Assembly (NCBI GenBank): GCA_964487925.1 | Contig: CAZASZ010000001.1 | Span: 18,641-82,640 of the forward strand | From: RI-283 sp964487925 | Lineage (GTDB): Bacteria; Pseudomonadota; Gammaproteobacteria; SZUA-140 | Reading direction: 5' to 3' | DNA length: 64,000 bases | Shown: piece after piece, positions 19,251-28,525 of the stretch | Layout: every line of letters begins with the position of its first letter | Position numbering within the stretch: position 1 is the first letter of the stretch | Position numbers and translations under genes: made by a program | Notes under the pieces: model-generated | What the model saw: the letters and a program-made list of their open reading frames with translations, nothing else | Database searches by the model: none | What the model was told of the DNA's origin: nothing

Positions 19251-19564
19251 CCCTCAGCCAAGATGGCCCTTCGGACAGCTTGTATCTGTGTCAAAAACTG
19301 CTGAAAATCAACAGGTCCTGCTCAGACTCAACAGCCGACGGGAGAACGGCCCCGACTCCGTCGCATCCCAGACATTATTGATAAGAAACTATAACCGGTT
19401 GTATTTTATCGAATAAAAAGACTATTCATCCGATCTTTCGAGAAAATAACTAAAGCTGGCACGCTTGGTGCAGATAACTTGTGTAAGGCAAGGCGGTGCA
19501 TCCGGAGAGGAGAACGGCAGTGCCGGTTAACATAGAATCGATACAACCCACAGGAGTTACACTC
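19251..19564 (+). promoter_or_regulatory. pilR-pilA intergenic control region
   Basis: This 314-base stretch holds no credible gene. It is AT-rich in its middle part and carries the pilA sigma-54 promoter near 19457. TGTC-containing segments upstream (for example at about 19288) could be PilR contacts, but I cannot confirm this by eye. Confidence 0.6.
19457..19472 (+). promoter_or_regulatory. Sigma-54 promoter of pilA
   Basis: TGGCAC-N5-GTGCA matches the -24/-12 consensus TGGCAC-N5-TTGCA at all but one position. It lies 93 bases upstream of the pilA ATG and just after the sigma-54 activator gene pilR, as in other type IV pilus loci. Confidence 0.85.
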
Positions 19565-19990
19565 ATGAAAAAGACACAACAAGGTTTTACGCTTATCGAA
19601 TTGATGATCGTCGTGGCCATCATCGGTATCCTGGCCGCAGTCGCGATCCCGGCCTATCAGGACTACACGACCCGCGCCAAGGTCTCAGAGATTCTAGTCA
19701 TCGCAGCCAAGGATAAGAGCTCGGTCTCAGAGTATTACATCAGCACAGGTGCCATGCCTGCAAACATAGCCGCGTCAGGTGTCAGCGCTGATGCCACTCA
19801 GAGCGCTTATATCTCCGCAATCGCCTATACTACTGCCACCAACACCGGGACACTGAAGTATACGGTGACCGGCTTGGGCGCAGCCAGCGGTGATGTTATC
19901 TTCGTTGGCACCGGAAATACCAACGGTGTGCAGTGGGATTGTACCTCCAGTACGGTCCAATCCAAGTATCTGCCGGCCAACTGCCGATAG
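19565..19990 (+). CDS. pilA: Type IV pilin PilA
   Basis: The ATG at 19565 (AGGAG upstream) gives the canonical type IVa prepilin: a seven-residue leader MKKTQQG cleaved by PilD before [24 protein letters not shown], with Glu5 present. The 141-residue size is usual. Two Cys near the C-terminus (WDC and ANC) would form the D-region disulfide. A GTG at 19520 with its own GGAG lies in frame and would add 15 residues, giving an atypically long leader, so I reject it as the main start. Confidence 0.96.
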   Translation: MKKTQQGFTLIELMIVVAIIGILAAVAIPAYQDYTTRAKVSEILVIAAKDKSSVSEYYISTGAMPANIAASGVSADATQSAYISAIAYTTATNTGTLKYTVTGLGAASGDVIFVGTGNTNGVQWDCTSSTVQSKYLPANCR

Positions 19991-20007
19991 TGGTATAGAG
20001 CCTGACG

Positions 20008-20037
20008 AGCCCCTCCATGCTGGAGGGGCTTTTTTTT
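20008..20037 (+). terminator. Rho-independent terminator after pilA
   Basis: A 10-base-pair stem (AGCCCCTCCA/TGGAGGGGCT) with a three-base loop is followed by eight T. It lies 17 bases after the pilA stop and would keep pilin message levels above those of pilBCD. Confidence 0.95.
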
Positions 20038-20075
20038 GGTGAATATCATCCTCAAAATATGAATAAAGCACTAAC

Positions 20076-21833
20076 ATGAACGGCCACTGCGCCGATAACA
20101 TCGACATGAGTACACCAGCCGATCAGCTATCAAATATCGTCCTAAGCGGGCTCGCTCGCAAGATTGTCGATCTCGGCATTCTCGATGAGGATACCGTTGT
20201 AAAAGCTACTCAGTCGGCCGACAAACAGGAGCGCACCCTTGTAGAGGAACTCGTCGCTGGCGAGATGCTCGACTGCCTCACGATCGCGACGATATCCTCT
20301 CAGGAGTTCGGTATGCCCTTGTTTGATCTCGCCGCCATGGAGCTGGAGCTCTGCCCCTTGTCCCTGGTCGACGAGAAACTAATCCGCCGTCATAAGGCCC
20401 TGCCGCTGTATAAACGGGGCAGCACCCTCTACGCGGCGCTCTCGGATCCGGCAAATCTGCAGGGACTCGACGAAATCAAGTTCCATGTAGGCGCGAATGT
20501 CGAACCCATCCTCGTCGAACACGACAAGCTGATCAAGGCCATCACCGACCTCCTTGAGGCCGAGGTGACCCGGCAGGAAGGACTCGATGATACAGATCTC
20601 GATGACATAGACTTTAACGATCAGGACGATGATCATCAGGGGGGCAGCGACGATGACGGTTCGGAGGTCGACGATACCCCGATTGTGCGTTTCGTCAACA
20701 AGGTCATTCTGGACGCCGTTAATAAAGGGGCGTCGGACCTTCATTTCGAACCCTACGAACATACCTTCAGGGTACGCTTTCGCGTCGATGGCATCCTGAA
20801 GGAGATCGCCTCGCCGCCAAGCACGCTCTCCAAGAAAATCGCTGCCCGTATTAAGGTCATGTCGCGCCTGGATATCTCGGAACGGCGTGTCCCTCAGGAC
20901 GGCCGTATGAAGATGAAGCTGTCCCGAAACCGGGTCATCGACTTCCGTGTCAGCACTTGCCCAACCTTGTTCGGCGAGAAGGTTGTCATGCGTATCCTCG
21001 ACCCGACCAGCGCACAGCTCGGCATTGATGCCCTAGGTTATGAAAAGGAACAAAAGGAGCTCTTTCTCGAGGCCATTCATCGCCCCTATGGCATGGTCCT
21101 AGTAACCGGCCCGACGGGTAGCGGTAAGACGGTTTCGCTCTATACGGCGCTAAATATCCTCAATACCCAGGACCGCAATATATCCACGGCCGAGGATCCA
21201 GCCGAAATCAATCTGCCGGGGATCAATCAGGTCAATGTCAACCCAAAGGCGGGACTGACCTTCCCAAGCGCCTTGAAGTCGTTTCTGCGTCAGGATCCGG
21301 ATATCATCATGATCGGTGAGATCCGTGATATAGAGACGGGAGAGATCGCAGTCAAGGCCGCCCAGACCGGTCACTTAGTACTGTCGACACTGCATACCAA
21401 TGATGCGCCCAAGACCCTTACTCGACTGGTCAACATGGGGGTGGCCCCGTTCAACATCGCCTCGGCAGTCAATCTCATCATTGCCCAACGTCTGGGTCGC
21501 CGACTTTGCACACACTGCAAGGAACAGGCGGATATTCCAAGCCAGGCATTGATCGATGAGGGCTTTACGCCTGAAGAGGTCGATGATCTCATCATCTACA
21601 AAGCCGTCGGCTGCGACCAATGTACCGATGGCTACAAGGGTCGAGTCGGCATCTATCAGGTCATGCCGATCTCTGACGCCATGAGCAAGATCATCATGGA
21701 AGGCGGCAACTCGATACAACTCGCCGAGCAGGCGAAGAACGAAGGGATTCCCGATCTCTTTCAATCGGGACTCCAGAAGGTCAGGCAGGGCGTCCTCAGC
21801 CTGGAAGAATTACACAGGGTTATTGTAGAGTAG
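20076..21833 (+). CDS. pilB: Type IV pilus extension ATPase PilB
   Basis: The hexameric ATPase powers pilin polymerisation. The protein has an N-terminal MshEN-type domain, Walker A GPTGSGKTVSLY, the Asp and His boxes (RQDPDIIMIGEIRD and GHLVLSTLHTNDA) and the zinc-binding tetracysteine CTHCK and CDQC. An acidic linker rich in Asp (residues about 170-200) separates the domains. The first ATG gives 585 residues; an ATG at 20106 gives 575 and an N-terminus closer to other PilB proteins, so the start is uncertain by ten codons. pilC follows after four bases. Confidence 0.96.
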   Translation: MNGHCADNIDMSTPADQLSNIVLSGLARKIVDLGILDEDTVVKATQSADKQERTLVEELVAGEMLDCLTIATISSQEFGMPLFDLAAMELELCPLSLVDEKLIRRHKALPLYKRGSTLYAALSDPANLQGLDEIKFHVGANVEPILVEHDKLIKAITDLLEAEVTRQEGLDDTDLDDIDFNDQDDDHQGGSDDDGSEVDDTPIVRFVNKVILDAVNKGASDLHFEPYEHTFRVRFRVDGILKEIASPPSTLSKKIAARIKVMSRLDISERRVPQDGRMKMKLSRNRVIDFRVSTCPTLFGEKVVMRILDPTSAQLGIDALGYEKEQKELFLEAIHRPYGMVLVTGPTGSGKTVSLYTALNILNTQDRNISTAEDPAEINLPGINQVNVNPKAGLTFPSALKSFLRQDPDIIMIGEIRDIETGEIAVKAAQTGHLVLSTLHTNDAPKTLTRLVNMGVAPFNIASAVNLIIAQRLGRRLCTHCKEQADIPSQALIDEGFTPEEVDDLIIYKAVGCDQCTDGYKGRVGIYQVMPISDAMSKIIMEGGNSIQLAEQAKNEGIPDLFQSGLQKVRQGVLSLEELHRVIVE

Positions 21834-21837
21834 AGCT

Positions 21838-23067
21838 ATGGCCGAAACCGCAAAAAAACTACAGATCTTCGCATGGGAAGCCCGCGACAAACGAGGCGCC
21901 AAGGTCAAGGGCGAAACACGCAGCTCAAGCCTGGCGTTGGCCCGTGCCGACCTCCGCAAACAGGGCATCAACCCGACCAAAATCCGAAAGAAGTCCCAAG
22001 CACTCTTCGGTGGTGAGCGCGCCAAGAAAAAGAAGATTACGGCCAACGACGTTGCAATATTCAGCCGCCAGATGGCCACCATGATGCAGTCGGGCGTCCC
22101 CCTGGTTCAGTCTTTCGATATCATCGGTAAAGGGCATGAAAACGCGGGCATGCAGGACATGATAATGAGCATCAAGGCCGAGATTGAGTCAGGCAACCCG
22201 CTGGCGGATGCTCTGGGGAAATTTCCGCGACACTTCGATAGCCTATACTGCAGCCTAGTCAACGCCGGCGAACAGGCCGGTATCCTCGATTCCCTGCTTG
22301 ATAAGATTGCGACCTACAAGGAAAAGACCGAGGGCATCAAGAGCAAGATTAAAAAGGCCCTGTTTTACCCTATTGCCGTGATTGTGGTTTCGTTCATCGT
22401 GACTGCGATCCTGCTCATCTTCGTGATCCCGCAGTTCCAGGAGATGTTCAGTAGTTTCGGCGCCGACCTTCCCGCCATGACTCTGATGGTCATAGGGCTA
22501 TCCAAGATCTTTCAGGCCTATTGGTGGGCAATATTCGGGGGGCTCGGAATCGCGCTCTACCTCTTTTTCGAGGCCAAACATCGCTCCGAGGCCTTTCGCA
22601 ACAATCTCGACAAGCTGACCTTGAAGTTGCCGGTCTTCGGCAGCCTGATCAGGAAGGCTACTATCGCGCGTTTCGCTAGGACACTCTCTACGATGTTCGC
22701 GGCAGGCGTTCCGCTGGTCGAGGCCATGGGGACCGTTGCCGGTGCGGCAGGTAACTACGTCTACTCGACCGCCATTCTGCAGATGCGTGACGAGATTTCC
22801 ACCGGGTCGCAGTTAAACCTGGCCATGCGGAACGTCAATCTGTTTCCCAACATGGTCGTACAGATGGTCGCGATCGGTGAAGAGGCGGGCTCCATCGACG
22901 CCATGCTGGCCAAGGTCGCCGATTTCTACGAGCAGGAGGTCGACGATGCCGTCGATGGCCTGAGCAGCCTGCTCGAGCCCATTATTATGGCCTTTTTGGG
23001 CGTCGTCATCGGTGGTCTTGTTATCGCCATGTATTTGCCAATCTTCAAGATGGGCGAAGTAGTCTAA
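21838..23067 (+). CDS. pilC: Type IV pilus inner-membrane platform protein PilC
   Basis: The 409-residue protein has the two repeated GspF domains of the platform protein, with the FSRQMATMMQSGVPLVQSFDII and FARTLSTMFAAGVPLVEAM segments in equivalent positions and three membrane helices (about 170-200, 220-245 and 375-400). It sits four bases after pilB and is followed by a copy of the short repeat and then pilD. Confidence 0.96.
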   Translation: MAETAKKLQIFAWEARDKRGAKVKGETRSSSLALARADLRKQGINPTKIRKKSQALFGGERAKKKKITANDVAIFSRQMATMMQSGVPLVQSFDIIGKGHENAGMQDMIMSIKAEIESGNPLADALGKFPRHFDSLYCSLVNAGEQAGILDSLLDKIATYKEKTEGIKSKIKKALFYPIAVIVVSFIVTAILLIFVIPQFQEMFSSFGADLPAMTLMVIGLSKIFQAYWWAIFGGLGIALYLFFEAKHRSEAFRNNLDKLTLKLPVFGSLIRKATIARFARTLSTMFAAGVPLVEAMGTVAGAAGNYVYSTAILQMRDEISTGSQLNLAMRNVNLFPNMVVQMVAIGEEAGSIDAMLAKVADFYEQEVDDAVDGLSSLLEPIIMAFLGVVIGGLVIAMYLPIFKMGEVV

Positions 23068-23076
23068 GCCAAAACT

Positions 23077-23095
23077 CGCCGAAGGGCGTATCGCC
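23077..23095 (+). repeat. Copy 2 of a 19-base intergenic repeat
   Basis: This copy matches the consensus CGCCGAAGGRCGTATCGCC exactly and begins 9 bases after the pilC stop. Confidence 0.65.
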
Positions 23096-23140
23096 GCCCT
23101 ATCCAGACGAAACGGAAATCCCGACAATAGAGCAGCCTTC

Positions 23141-24028
23141 ATGACGACGATCGATCTGTTTCAAGAACAACCGGAGATTTACCTTGGCCTAGCTGCGGTC
23201 CTCGGCGTCATTGTCGGCAGCTTTCTGAACGTCGTTATCCTGCGACTGCCGGTTATGATGGAACGTCAGTGGCGTCGGCAATGCGCTGAGTTTGACGAAC
23301 AGCCTTCATCGACAACCACCACTGAGGAAGAGGAGCGTTTTGACCTCAGCCATCCGGCTTCGCATTGTCCGGGATGCGGGCACAAAATCCGCTTCTGGGA
23401 AAACATCCCTATCTTGAGCTATCTGCTCCTACGCAGACGTTGTTCGGAATGCGGTATGCGTATCCCGGGTCGATACCCGCTCGTCGAGTCCTTGACAGCA
23501 ATACTGACCGTGGTTGTGGCCTGGCATTATGGGCCGGGAATACAGGCCCTGGCTGCGGCCGTCTTGACCTGGACACTCATAGCGCTCTCCGTGATCGATG
23601 CCGACCACCAACTCCTGCCGGACAGCATCACGCTGCCCACGCTCTGGTTGGGACTGGGCCTGAGTCTATTCGGTATCTTCACCAATACCCATGACGCGAT
23701 CATCGGCGCCATAGCAGGCTATTTGAGCCTATGGCTGGTGTTTCAGAGCTTCCGGTTGCTCACGGGCAAGGAAGGAATGGGCTATGGCGACTTCAAGCTC
23801 TTGGCAATGTTTGGTGCGTGGATCGGCTGGCAGGGACTATTCCCGATCGTCCTGACCTCGTCGCTGCTCGGCGCACTGGTCGGTGTGAGTATAGTCGCCT
23901 TCATCGGCCGAGACCGCCAGATCCCTATCCCCTTCGGGCCCTACCTGTCCCTTGCCGGCTGGATCACGCTGCTTTGGGGACAGCAAATGCGGGATGCCTA
24001 CCTAAACTGGGCCGGCATCGGCGGTTAA
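23141..24028 (+). CDS. pilD: Prepilin peptidase/N-methyltransferase PilD
   Basis: PilD cleaves the prepilin leader and methylates the new N-terminal Phe. The 295-residue membrane protein has the cytoplasmic zinc site CPGC and CSEC, and the catalytic aspartates in SVIDADHQLLPD and MGYGDFKLLA. About seven further hydrophobic helices follow. The N-terminal EIYLGLAAVLGVIVGSFLNVVILRLP is typical. It completes the pilABCD order. Confidence 0.97.
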   Translation: MTTIDLFQEQPEIYLGLAAVLGVIVGSFLNVVILRLPVMMERQWRRQCAEFDEQPSSTTTTEEEERFDLSHPASHCPGCGHKIRFWENIPILSYLLLRRRCSECGMRIPGRYPLVESLTAILTVVVAWHYGPGIQALAAAVLTWTLIALSVIDADHQLLPDSITLPTLWLGLGLSLFGIFTNTHDAIIGAIAGYLSLWLVFQSFRLLTGKEGMGYGDFKLLAMFGAWIGWQGLFPIVLTSSLLGALVGVSIVAFIGRDRQIPIPFGPYLSLAGWITLLWGQQMRDAYLNWAGIGG

Positions 24029-24036
24029 CAAAAGCG

Positions 24037-24055
24037 CGCCCAACGGCGTATCGCC
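24037..24055 (+). repeat. Copy 3 of a 19-base intergenic repeat
   Basis: This copy differs at two positions (CGCCCAACGGCGTATCGCC) and begins 8 bases after the pilD stop, in the same orientation as the others. Confidence 0.6.
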
Positions 24056-24129
24056 GAAAGACTTAGAACGGTTGACCAACACCCCTAAAAACACCACCAT
24101 GCGAGCATGATCTCGTACGAGGCAATGTC

Positions 24130-24726
24130 ATGCTCATCATCGCTCTGACCGGAGGCATTGGGAGCGGAAAATCCACGGTCTCGCGAATGTTCGAGGCGCA
24201 AGGGGTTACCGTGATCGATGCCGATGTCATCAGCCATGAACTCACCCGGCCCGGCAGCCCTGTGCTAGACAAGATTCGGGCGGTATTCGGGGACACCGTG
24301 ATCACGACAGAAGGTGACCTGAATCGCGCTGCACTCAGGGAACGTGTCTTTGCCCGACCCGAACTCAGAAAGCGGCTGGAAGGAATCCTACACCCCCTCG
24401 TGCGCAGGGAGATGCTGCGCAGAGCGTCGGCGCTCAAAACACCCTACTGCGTTTTTTCCATCCCTCTGCTCATCGAATCCAATATGACCGATCTGGTCGA
24501 TCGAGTCCTGGTCGTTGATACCGACTCATCAATCCGCATTCGTCGCGTCGAGGAACGTAGCGGCCTGGACGAGATAACCATTCGGCGCATCATGTCTGCA
24601 CAGGTCAGCGACGAGGTCCGACGGTCACGGGCAGACGACATCATCGAAAACGACGATGACCTCGACCACGTGGAAAAACAAGTAGCGGAGCTGCACCGGC
24701 TGTATCTAAGCCTTTCCCGCCCGTAA
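24130..24726 (+). CDS. coaE: Dephospho-CoA kinase
   Basis: CoaE phosphorylates dephospho-CoA in the last step of coenzyme A synthesis. The 198-residue protein starts with IALTGGIGSGKSTVSRMF (P-loop), followed by VIDADVISHELT and FSIPLLIES, all typical. Its position directly after pilD is conserved in gammaproteobacteria. It converges with mutL with 19 bases between. Confidence 0.97.
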   Translation: MLIIALTGGIGSGKSTVSRMFEAQGVTVIDADVISHELTRPGSPVLDKIRAVFGDTVITTEGDLNRAALRERVFARPELRKRLEGILHPLVRREMLRRASALKTPYCVFSIPLLIESNMTDLVDRVLVVDTDSSIRIRRVEERSGLDEITIRRIMSAQVSDEVRRSRADDIIENDDDLDHVEKQVAELHRLYLSLSRP

Positions 24727-24745
24727 CCAGGGAACACCGGGACGG

Positions 24746-26575
24746 TCATCGACCGCGTAGAAATATTTTATCCAACTCCTGCATATCCAACCGCACCCAG
24801 GTCGGCCGACCATGGTTACACTGCCCTCCCCGCTCGGTGCGCTCCAGGTCCCTGATCAACGCATCCATCTCGGCCAAGCTCAATTGTCGATTGGCCCGTA
24901 CGGAACCATGACAGGCCATGCGTGACAATACAGCATTCTGCCCCATCGTCACACGATCGCTCGTGCCTAGACTGCGAAGATCGGCTATGACATCACGAAA
25001 CAGGCTCTCGATATCACCTTCGGCAAGCAAAGAGGGAACCTCGTGAAGCACGACAGTATCGGGCCCCAAGCGCCGAGCCATAAGCCCAAGCGAGAGGAGC
25101 AGTTCTTCCTCAACTGCAACCAGCTCCGCCTCCTGCACGGACAATAAGATCGTCACCGGTAATAGCAAGGGTTGACGGCGTATTCCGGTCTCGGCAAGAC
25201 AGCGCTTCATGTGCTCATAGGTGATGCGCTCGTGGGCCGCGTGCATGTCCACAAGGACCATGCCTCCAGCATTCTCGGCGACGATGTAAATTCCATGGAT
25301 CTGGGCGACGGCCCTGCCAAGCGGTTGCGATCCCTGAACGGTCGCCTCGTGCGTGCTGTTTGGCACTGCCTGTGCGTCGGAAACCGCCATCGAATCAACT
25401 GCCCCGTGGTCACTCCGGTACAGATCCTGGTAGGCCGAGATACCTGTGTCCCTTACTTCCAACGGCAACCTATCGGTGAGACCATGCGCAGAAGCCGTGT
25501 CGCGACCACTGGCCACATACTGCTGGGGCCGCAACCTCTCGGTAGACGGAGTGGGGATCGGCCCCTGCGTCTCGGGACGGATATCGGCGATCACCTCGGC
25601 GACTCGACGGGAGACGAAGTCGTGGATCGAACGGGATTCCCGAAATCGCACCTCCTGTTTCCCCGGATGTACGTTGACATCGACCTCCTCGGGTGGCATA
25701 TCAAGATAGAGCACGTAAATCGGTTGCCGGCCGTGATAAAGAACGTCCTGATAGGCCTGGCGTAAGGCGTGATTGATGAGCCGATCACGAACCATGCGAC
25801 CATTGACATAGAAGTACTGCATGTCTGCCTGACTGCGTGAACACGTGGGCAGCCCGATCCAGCCGCTCAGAGACAGGGTCTGGGACTCTGCCGTGATAAC
25901 GACCATCTGCTCCGCGAAGGACTGACCGAACAGCTGGCCCAGTCGAGCGTTTGAGGACCAGGCATCATCGCAGGCAGGAACCTCAAGTACCGTCCGACCA
26001 TTGTGCGTCAACGACCAAGCGACGCCGTCGCGGCTCAACGCCATACGTCGGACAGTCTCCTCGATATGTTTGAACTCGGTCCTCTCGTTACGCAAAAATT
26101 TCCTCCGCGCAGGCACGTTGAAAAAGAGGTCGCGCACATCAACCGTGGTGCCTACGGGATGGGGAGCCGGCCGGGGTTCCTCGCGCGGGACGTCGCCCTC
26201 ACAACGCAGAGACCAACCATGATCCTGACCTTCACGACAGGATGTTAATGTCAGCGCCGCCACGGAGGCGATGCTTGGGAGCGCCTCACCACGGAAACCA
26301 AGGGTAGCGATAGCGGCAAGGTCCGTGGCAGACTCGATCTTGCTAGTGGCATGCCGACTCAATGCGAGCTGCAGATCATCGCGTTCTATACCACCGCCAT
26401 CGTCTCGAACCTGGAGGCGCTTCAACCCCCCCTGTTCCACATCGATCCGAATCTGTCGCGCGCCGGCATCAAGACTATTCTCGATTAATTCCTTTACCAC
26501 CGAAGCGGGACGCTCCACGACCTCACCGGCGGCGATCTGGTTCGATAATTGTGGGGACAGAAGGTGAATGCGCAT
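24746..26575 (-). CDS. mutL: DNA mismatch repair protein MutL, endonuclease type
   Basis: The 609-residue protein begins MRIHLLSPQLSNQIAAGEVV and contains the GHKL ATPase blocks (ENSLDAGA, DDGGGI, GFRGEALPSIASV). The C-terminal domain has DMHAAHERITYE, matching the endonuclease motif DQHAx2Ex4E with Met in place of Gln, and CNHGRPTW, matching the companion CxHGRP. MutL of this kind nicks DNA itself, unlike E. coli MutL. The start ATG at 26575 lies five bases before an assembly gap; the same start region appears again after the gap because of a 55-base duplication at the scaffold join. Confidence 0.95.
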   Translation of the reverse strand: MRIHLLSPQLSNQIAAGEVVERPASVVKELIENSLDAGARQIRIDVEQGGLKRLQVRDDGGGIERDDLQLALSRHATSKIESATDLAAIATLGFRGEALPSIASVAALTLTSCREGQDHGWSLRCEGDVPREEPRPAPHPVGTTVDVRDLFFNVPARRKFLRNERTEFKHIEETVRRMALSRDGVAWSLTHNGRTVLEVPACDDAWSSNARLGQLFGQSFAEQMVVITAESQTLSLSGWIGLPTCSRSQADMQYFYVNGRMVRDRLINHALRQAYQDVLYHGRQPIYVLYLDMPPEEVDVNVHPGKQEVRFRESRSIHDFVSRRVAEVIADIRPETQGPIPTPSTERLRPQQYVASGRDTASAHGLTDRLPLEVRDTGISAYQDLYRSDHGAVDSMAVSDAQAVPNSTHEATVQGSQPLGRAVAQIHGIYIVAENAGGMVLVDMHAAHERITYEHMKRCLAETGIRRQPLLLPVTILLSVQEAELVAVEEELLLSLGLMARRLGPDTVVLHEVPSLLAEGDIESLFRDVIADLRSLGTSDRVTMGQNAVLSRMACHGSVRANRQLSLAEMDALIRDLERTERGGQCNHGRPTWVRLDMQELDKIFLRGR

Positions 26576-26735
26576 GAAATNNNNNNNNNNNNNNNNNNNN
26601 NNNNNNNNNNNNNNNNNNNNNNNNNNNNNNNNNNNNNNNNNNNNNNNNNNNNNNNNNNNNNNNNNNNNNNNNNNNNNNNNCCGGCGGCGATCTGGTTCGA
26701 TAATTGTGGGGACAGAAGGTGAATGCGCATGAAAT
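26526..26735. other. Assembly gap (100 N) flanked by a 55-base duplication
   Basis: N bases occupy 26581-26680. The 55 bases before the gap (26526-26580) are identical to the 55 bases after it (26681-26735). This is what an unmerged k-mer overlap between two contigs looks like. If so there is no missing sequence and mutL joins directly to the stretch beginning at 26736. Confidence 0.9.
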
Positions 26736-26796
26736 AAAGACGTAGAAGATCGAAAGATTACTCTATAAGAGAACAGGGCAAAGAGCAAAGCGGGAA

Positions 26797-26834
26797 GAAA
26801 AAAAGGGGCCGGCTTATTGGGGGGGGCCGGCCCT
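26797..26834 (-). terminator. Rho-independent terminator of the nifA-like gene
   Basis: On the minus strand a GGGCCGGC/GCCGGCCC stem is followed by a run of eight T. It lies 41 bases after the stop of the nifA-like gene and separates it from mutL. Confidence 0.88.
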
Positions 26835-26874
26835 AAAGGGGGGGATTTTGGAACCTCTGATCTCAGAGATTCCC

Positions 26875-28525
26875 CTAACCTTCGATCTCGAGCTTGTTCA
26901 GACGGTAATGCAACTGGCGGGTACTGAGTCCAAGGCGCCTGGCGGCCTGCGTCTTATTGCCCTGGGCCTTCTCCATGGCTTCGATGATTGCATCCCTATC
27001 GTCATGGCGCACTCGGCGATAAGGACGATAGTTGTCCTCACGTTCAGCTACAGGTTCCATCTCTTCATCATTGGCCGACTTCAGACCCTCGATAGTGATC
27101 GGCGTCTCCATGAGCATCATGGCATCGATCCCATCGGGAACAATCAGCTCCTCATCAGACATGATCACGAGCCGCTCAATGAAGTTCTCGAGTTGACGGA
27201 CGTTGCCCGGCCACTCGAACGCGTCAAGGCGTTTGAGTGCCGCCGGGGAAAAGGTCACGTTGCGACGTTGTTTTTGGTTGTAACGGGCCAGAAAATACAA
27301 CGCCAGGAGGTCGATGTCCCCGTCACGTTCCCGCAAGGGTGGGAGCAAGATCGGCAGAACATTCAGGCGATAGTAGAGGTCGAGACGAAAATCACCGCGC
27401 TTAATGGCCTCTTCCATCTGGCGATTGGTCGCACAGATGATACGGACATCAACCGGGATTTCCTGACTGCCGCCAATCCGCTGTACGGTCCTTTCCTGCA
27501 ACACGCGCAGCAGCTTGGCCTGCAAGTCAACTGGCATGTCACCGATCTCATCAAGGAACAATGTCCCGCCGGCAGCTAGTTCAAAGGTCCCCTTGCGCAT
27601 CGCAGCAGCCCCTGTAAAGCTACCCTTCTCATAGCCGAACAACTCGGATTCAAGCAGATTATGAGGGATAGCTGCGCAGTTGATGCAGACGAACGGGGCA
27701 TCGCGGCGATCGCTGGCGAGGTGGATCATGCGCGAGAATCGCTCCTTACCGCAGCCTGACTCACCGATCAGCATAACCGTGGCGTTCGAGGTCGCAGCTT
27801 TCGCGGCGTCCGCCAGAGCTCGGCGCAAAGCGGGACTCTTGCCCACGATGCCATGAACCGCACCGTCAACGTCATGGTCCATACGGCGCAAACGTTCGTT
27901 CTCGCGTCGTAACTGACGAATTTGCGCGGCAACCATGCGATGGATACATAACACCTGCCCGATCAAGGCGGCCATGACCTGCATGACATAGTGGTTGGTC
28001 GAAAGCTCTGCAGCAGACTTCGGTGGCGATTGTGCGGCAAGCACACCCACCACACCATCATTCCAAACAATCGGCACAGCGATATAAGCGATGTCCCTGG
28101 CANNNNNNNNNNNNNNNNNNNNNNNNNNNNNNNNNNNNNNNNNNNNNNNNNNNNNNNNNNNNNNNNNNNNNNNNNNNNNNNNNNNNNNNNNNNNNNNNNN
28201 NNACGCTGGATCCGGACTGGAAGATGCGCCCGGTCACCCCTTCACCTACGGCATATACCGCCTGCTCAATCTCGCTCCGACTCAAGCCATGCGCATAGCT
28301 GACATGTAAGTGGCCGTCCGTGAAATCCTTTTGCAACACGCGACCCTTGGTGAGACCCAAACGATCCTCAAGCAGACGTAATATCCCGCCAACCGTCATA
28401 TCGATATCAGGAGACGTTGCAGCCAGCTGAACCGCCTCGAGAATGACCTCGGCGACTTCCGGTGCAAACAATGTTTCTGGGGCAGAGATCATCGAACTCT
28501 CGGCAGACATATTAATCTTCATCAT
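26875..28525 (-). CDS. nifA: NifA-like sigma-54 activator, interrupted by an assembly gap
   Basis: The upstream part encodes a GAF domain (residues with TVGGILRLLEDRLGLTKGRV and VGEGVTGRIFQSGSS) and the part below the gap its end (RDIAYIAVPIVWNDGVVGVLAAQ), an AAA+ domain with GESGCGKE, the sigma-54 loop GSFTGA and FLDEIGDMP, and a Fis-type HTH (NKTQAARRLGLSTRQLHYRL). The layout fits NifA, the activator of nitrogenase genes. No Cys motif is present between the AAA+ and HTH domains, which is the oxygen-insensitive, NifL-type arrangement. The frame changes across the 100 N, so the gap length is nominal; about 20-30 residues are missing. The start is uncertain: ATG at 28525 or 28522, or a TTG at 28618. 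A related GAF-type activator is the main alternative. Confidence 0.72.
28103..28202. other. Assembly gap (100 N) inside the nifA-like gene
   Basis: The N run interrupts the GAF domain. The reading frames on the two sides do not agree across exactly 100 bases, so the true size differs. No duplicated flank is seen, unlike the gap at 26581. Confidence 0.95.

Noticed and set aside
26494..26735. A second MutL N-terminus after the gap
   Set aside because: It is the 55-base duplicated flank of the assembly gap, not a second gene.
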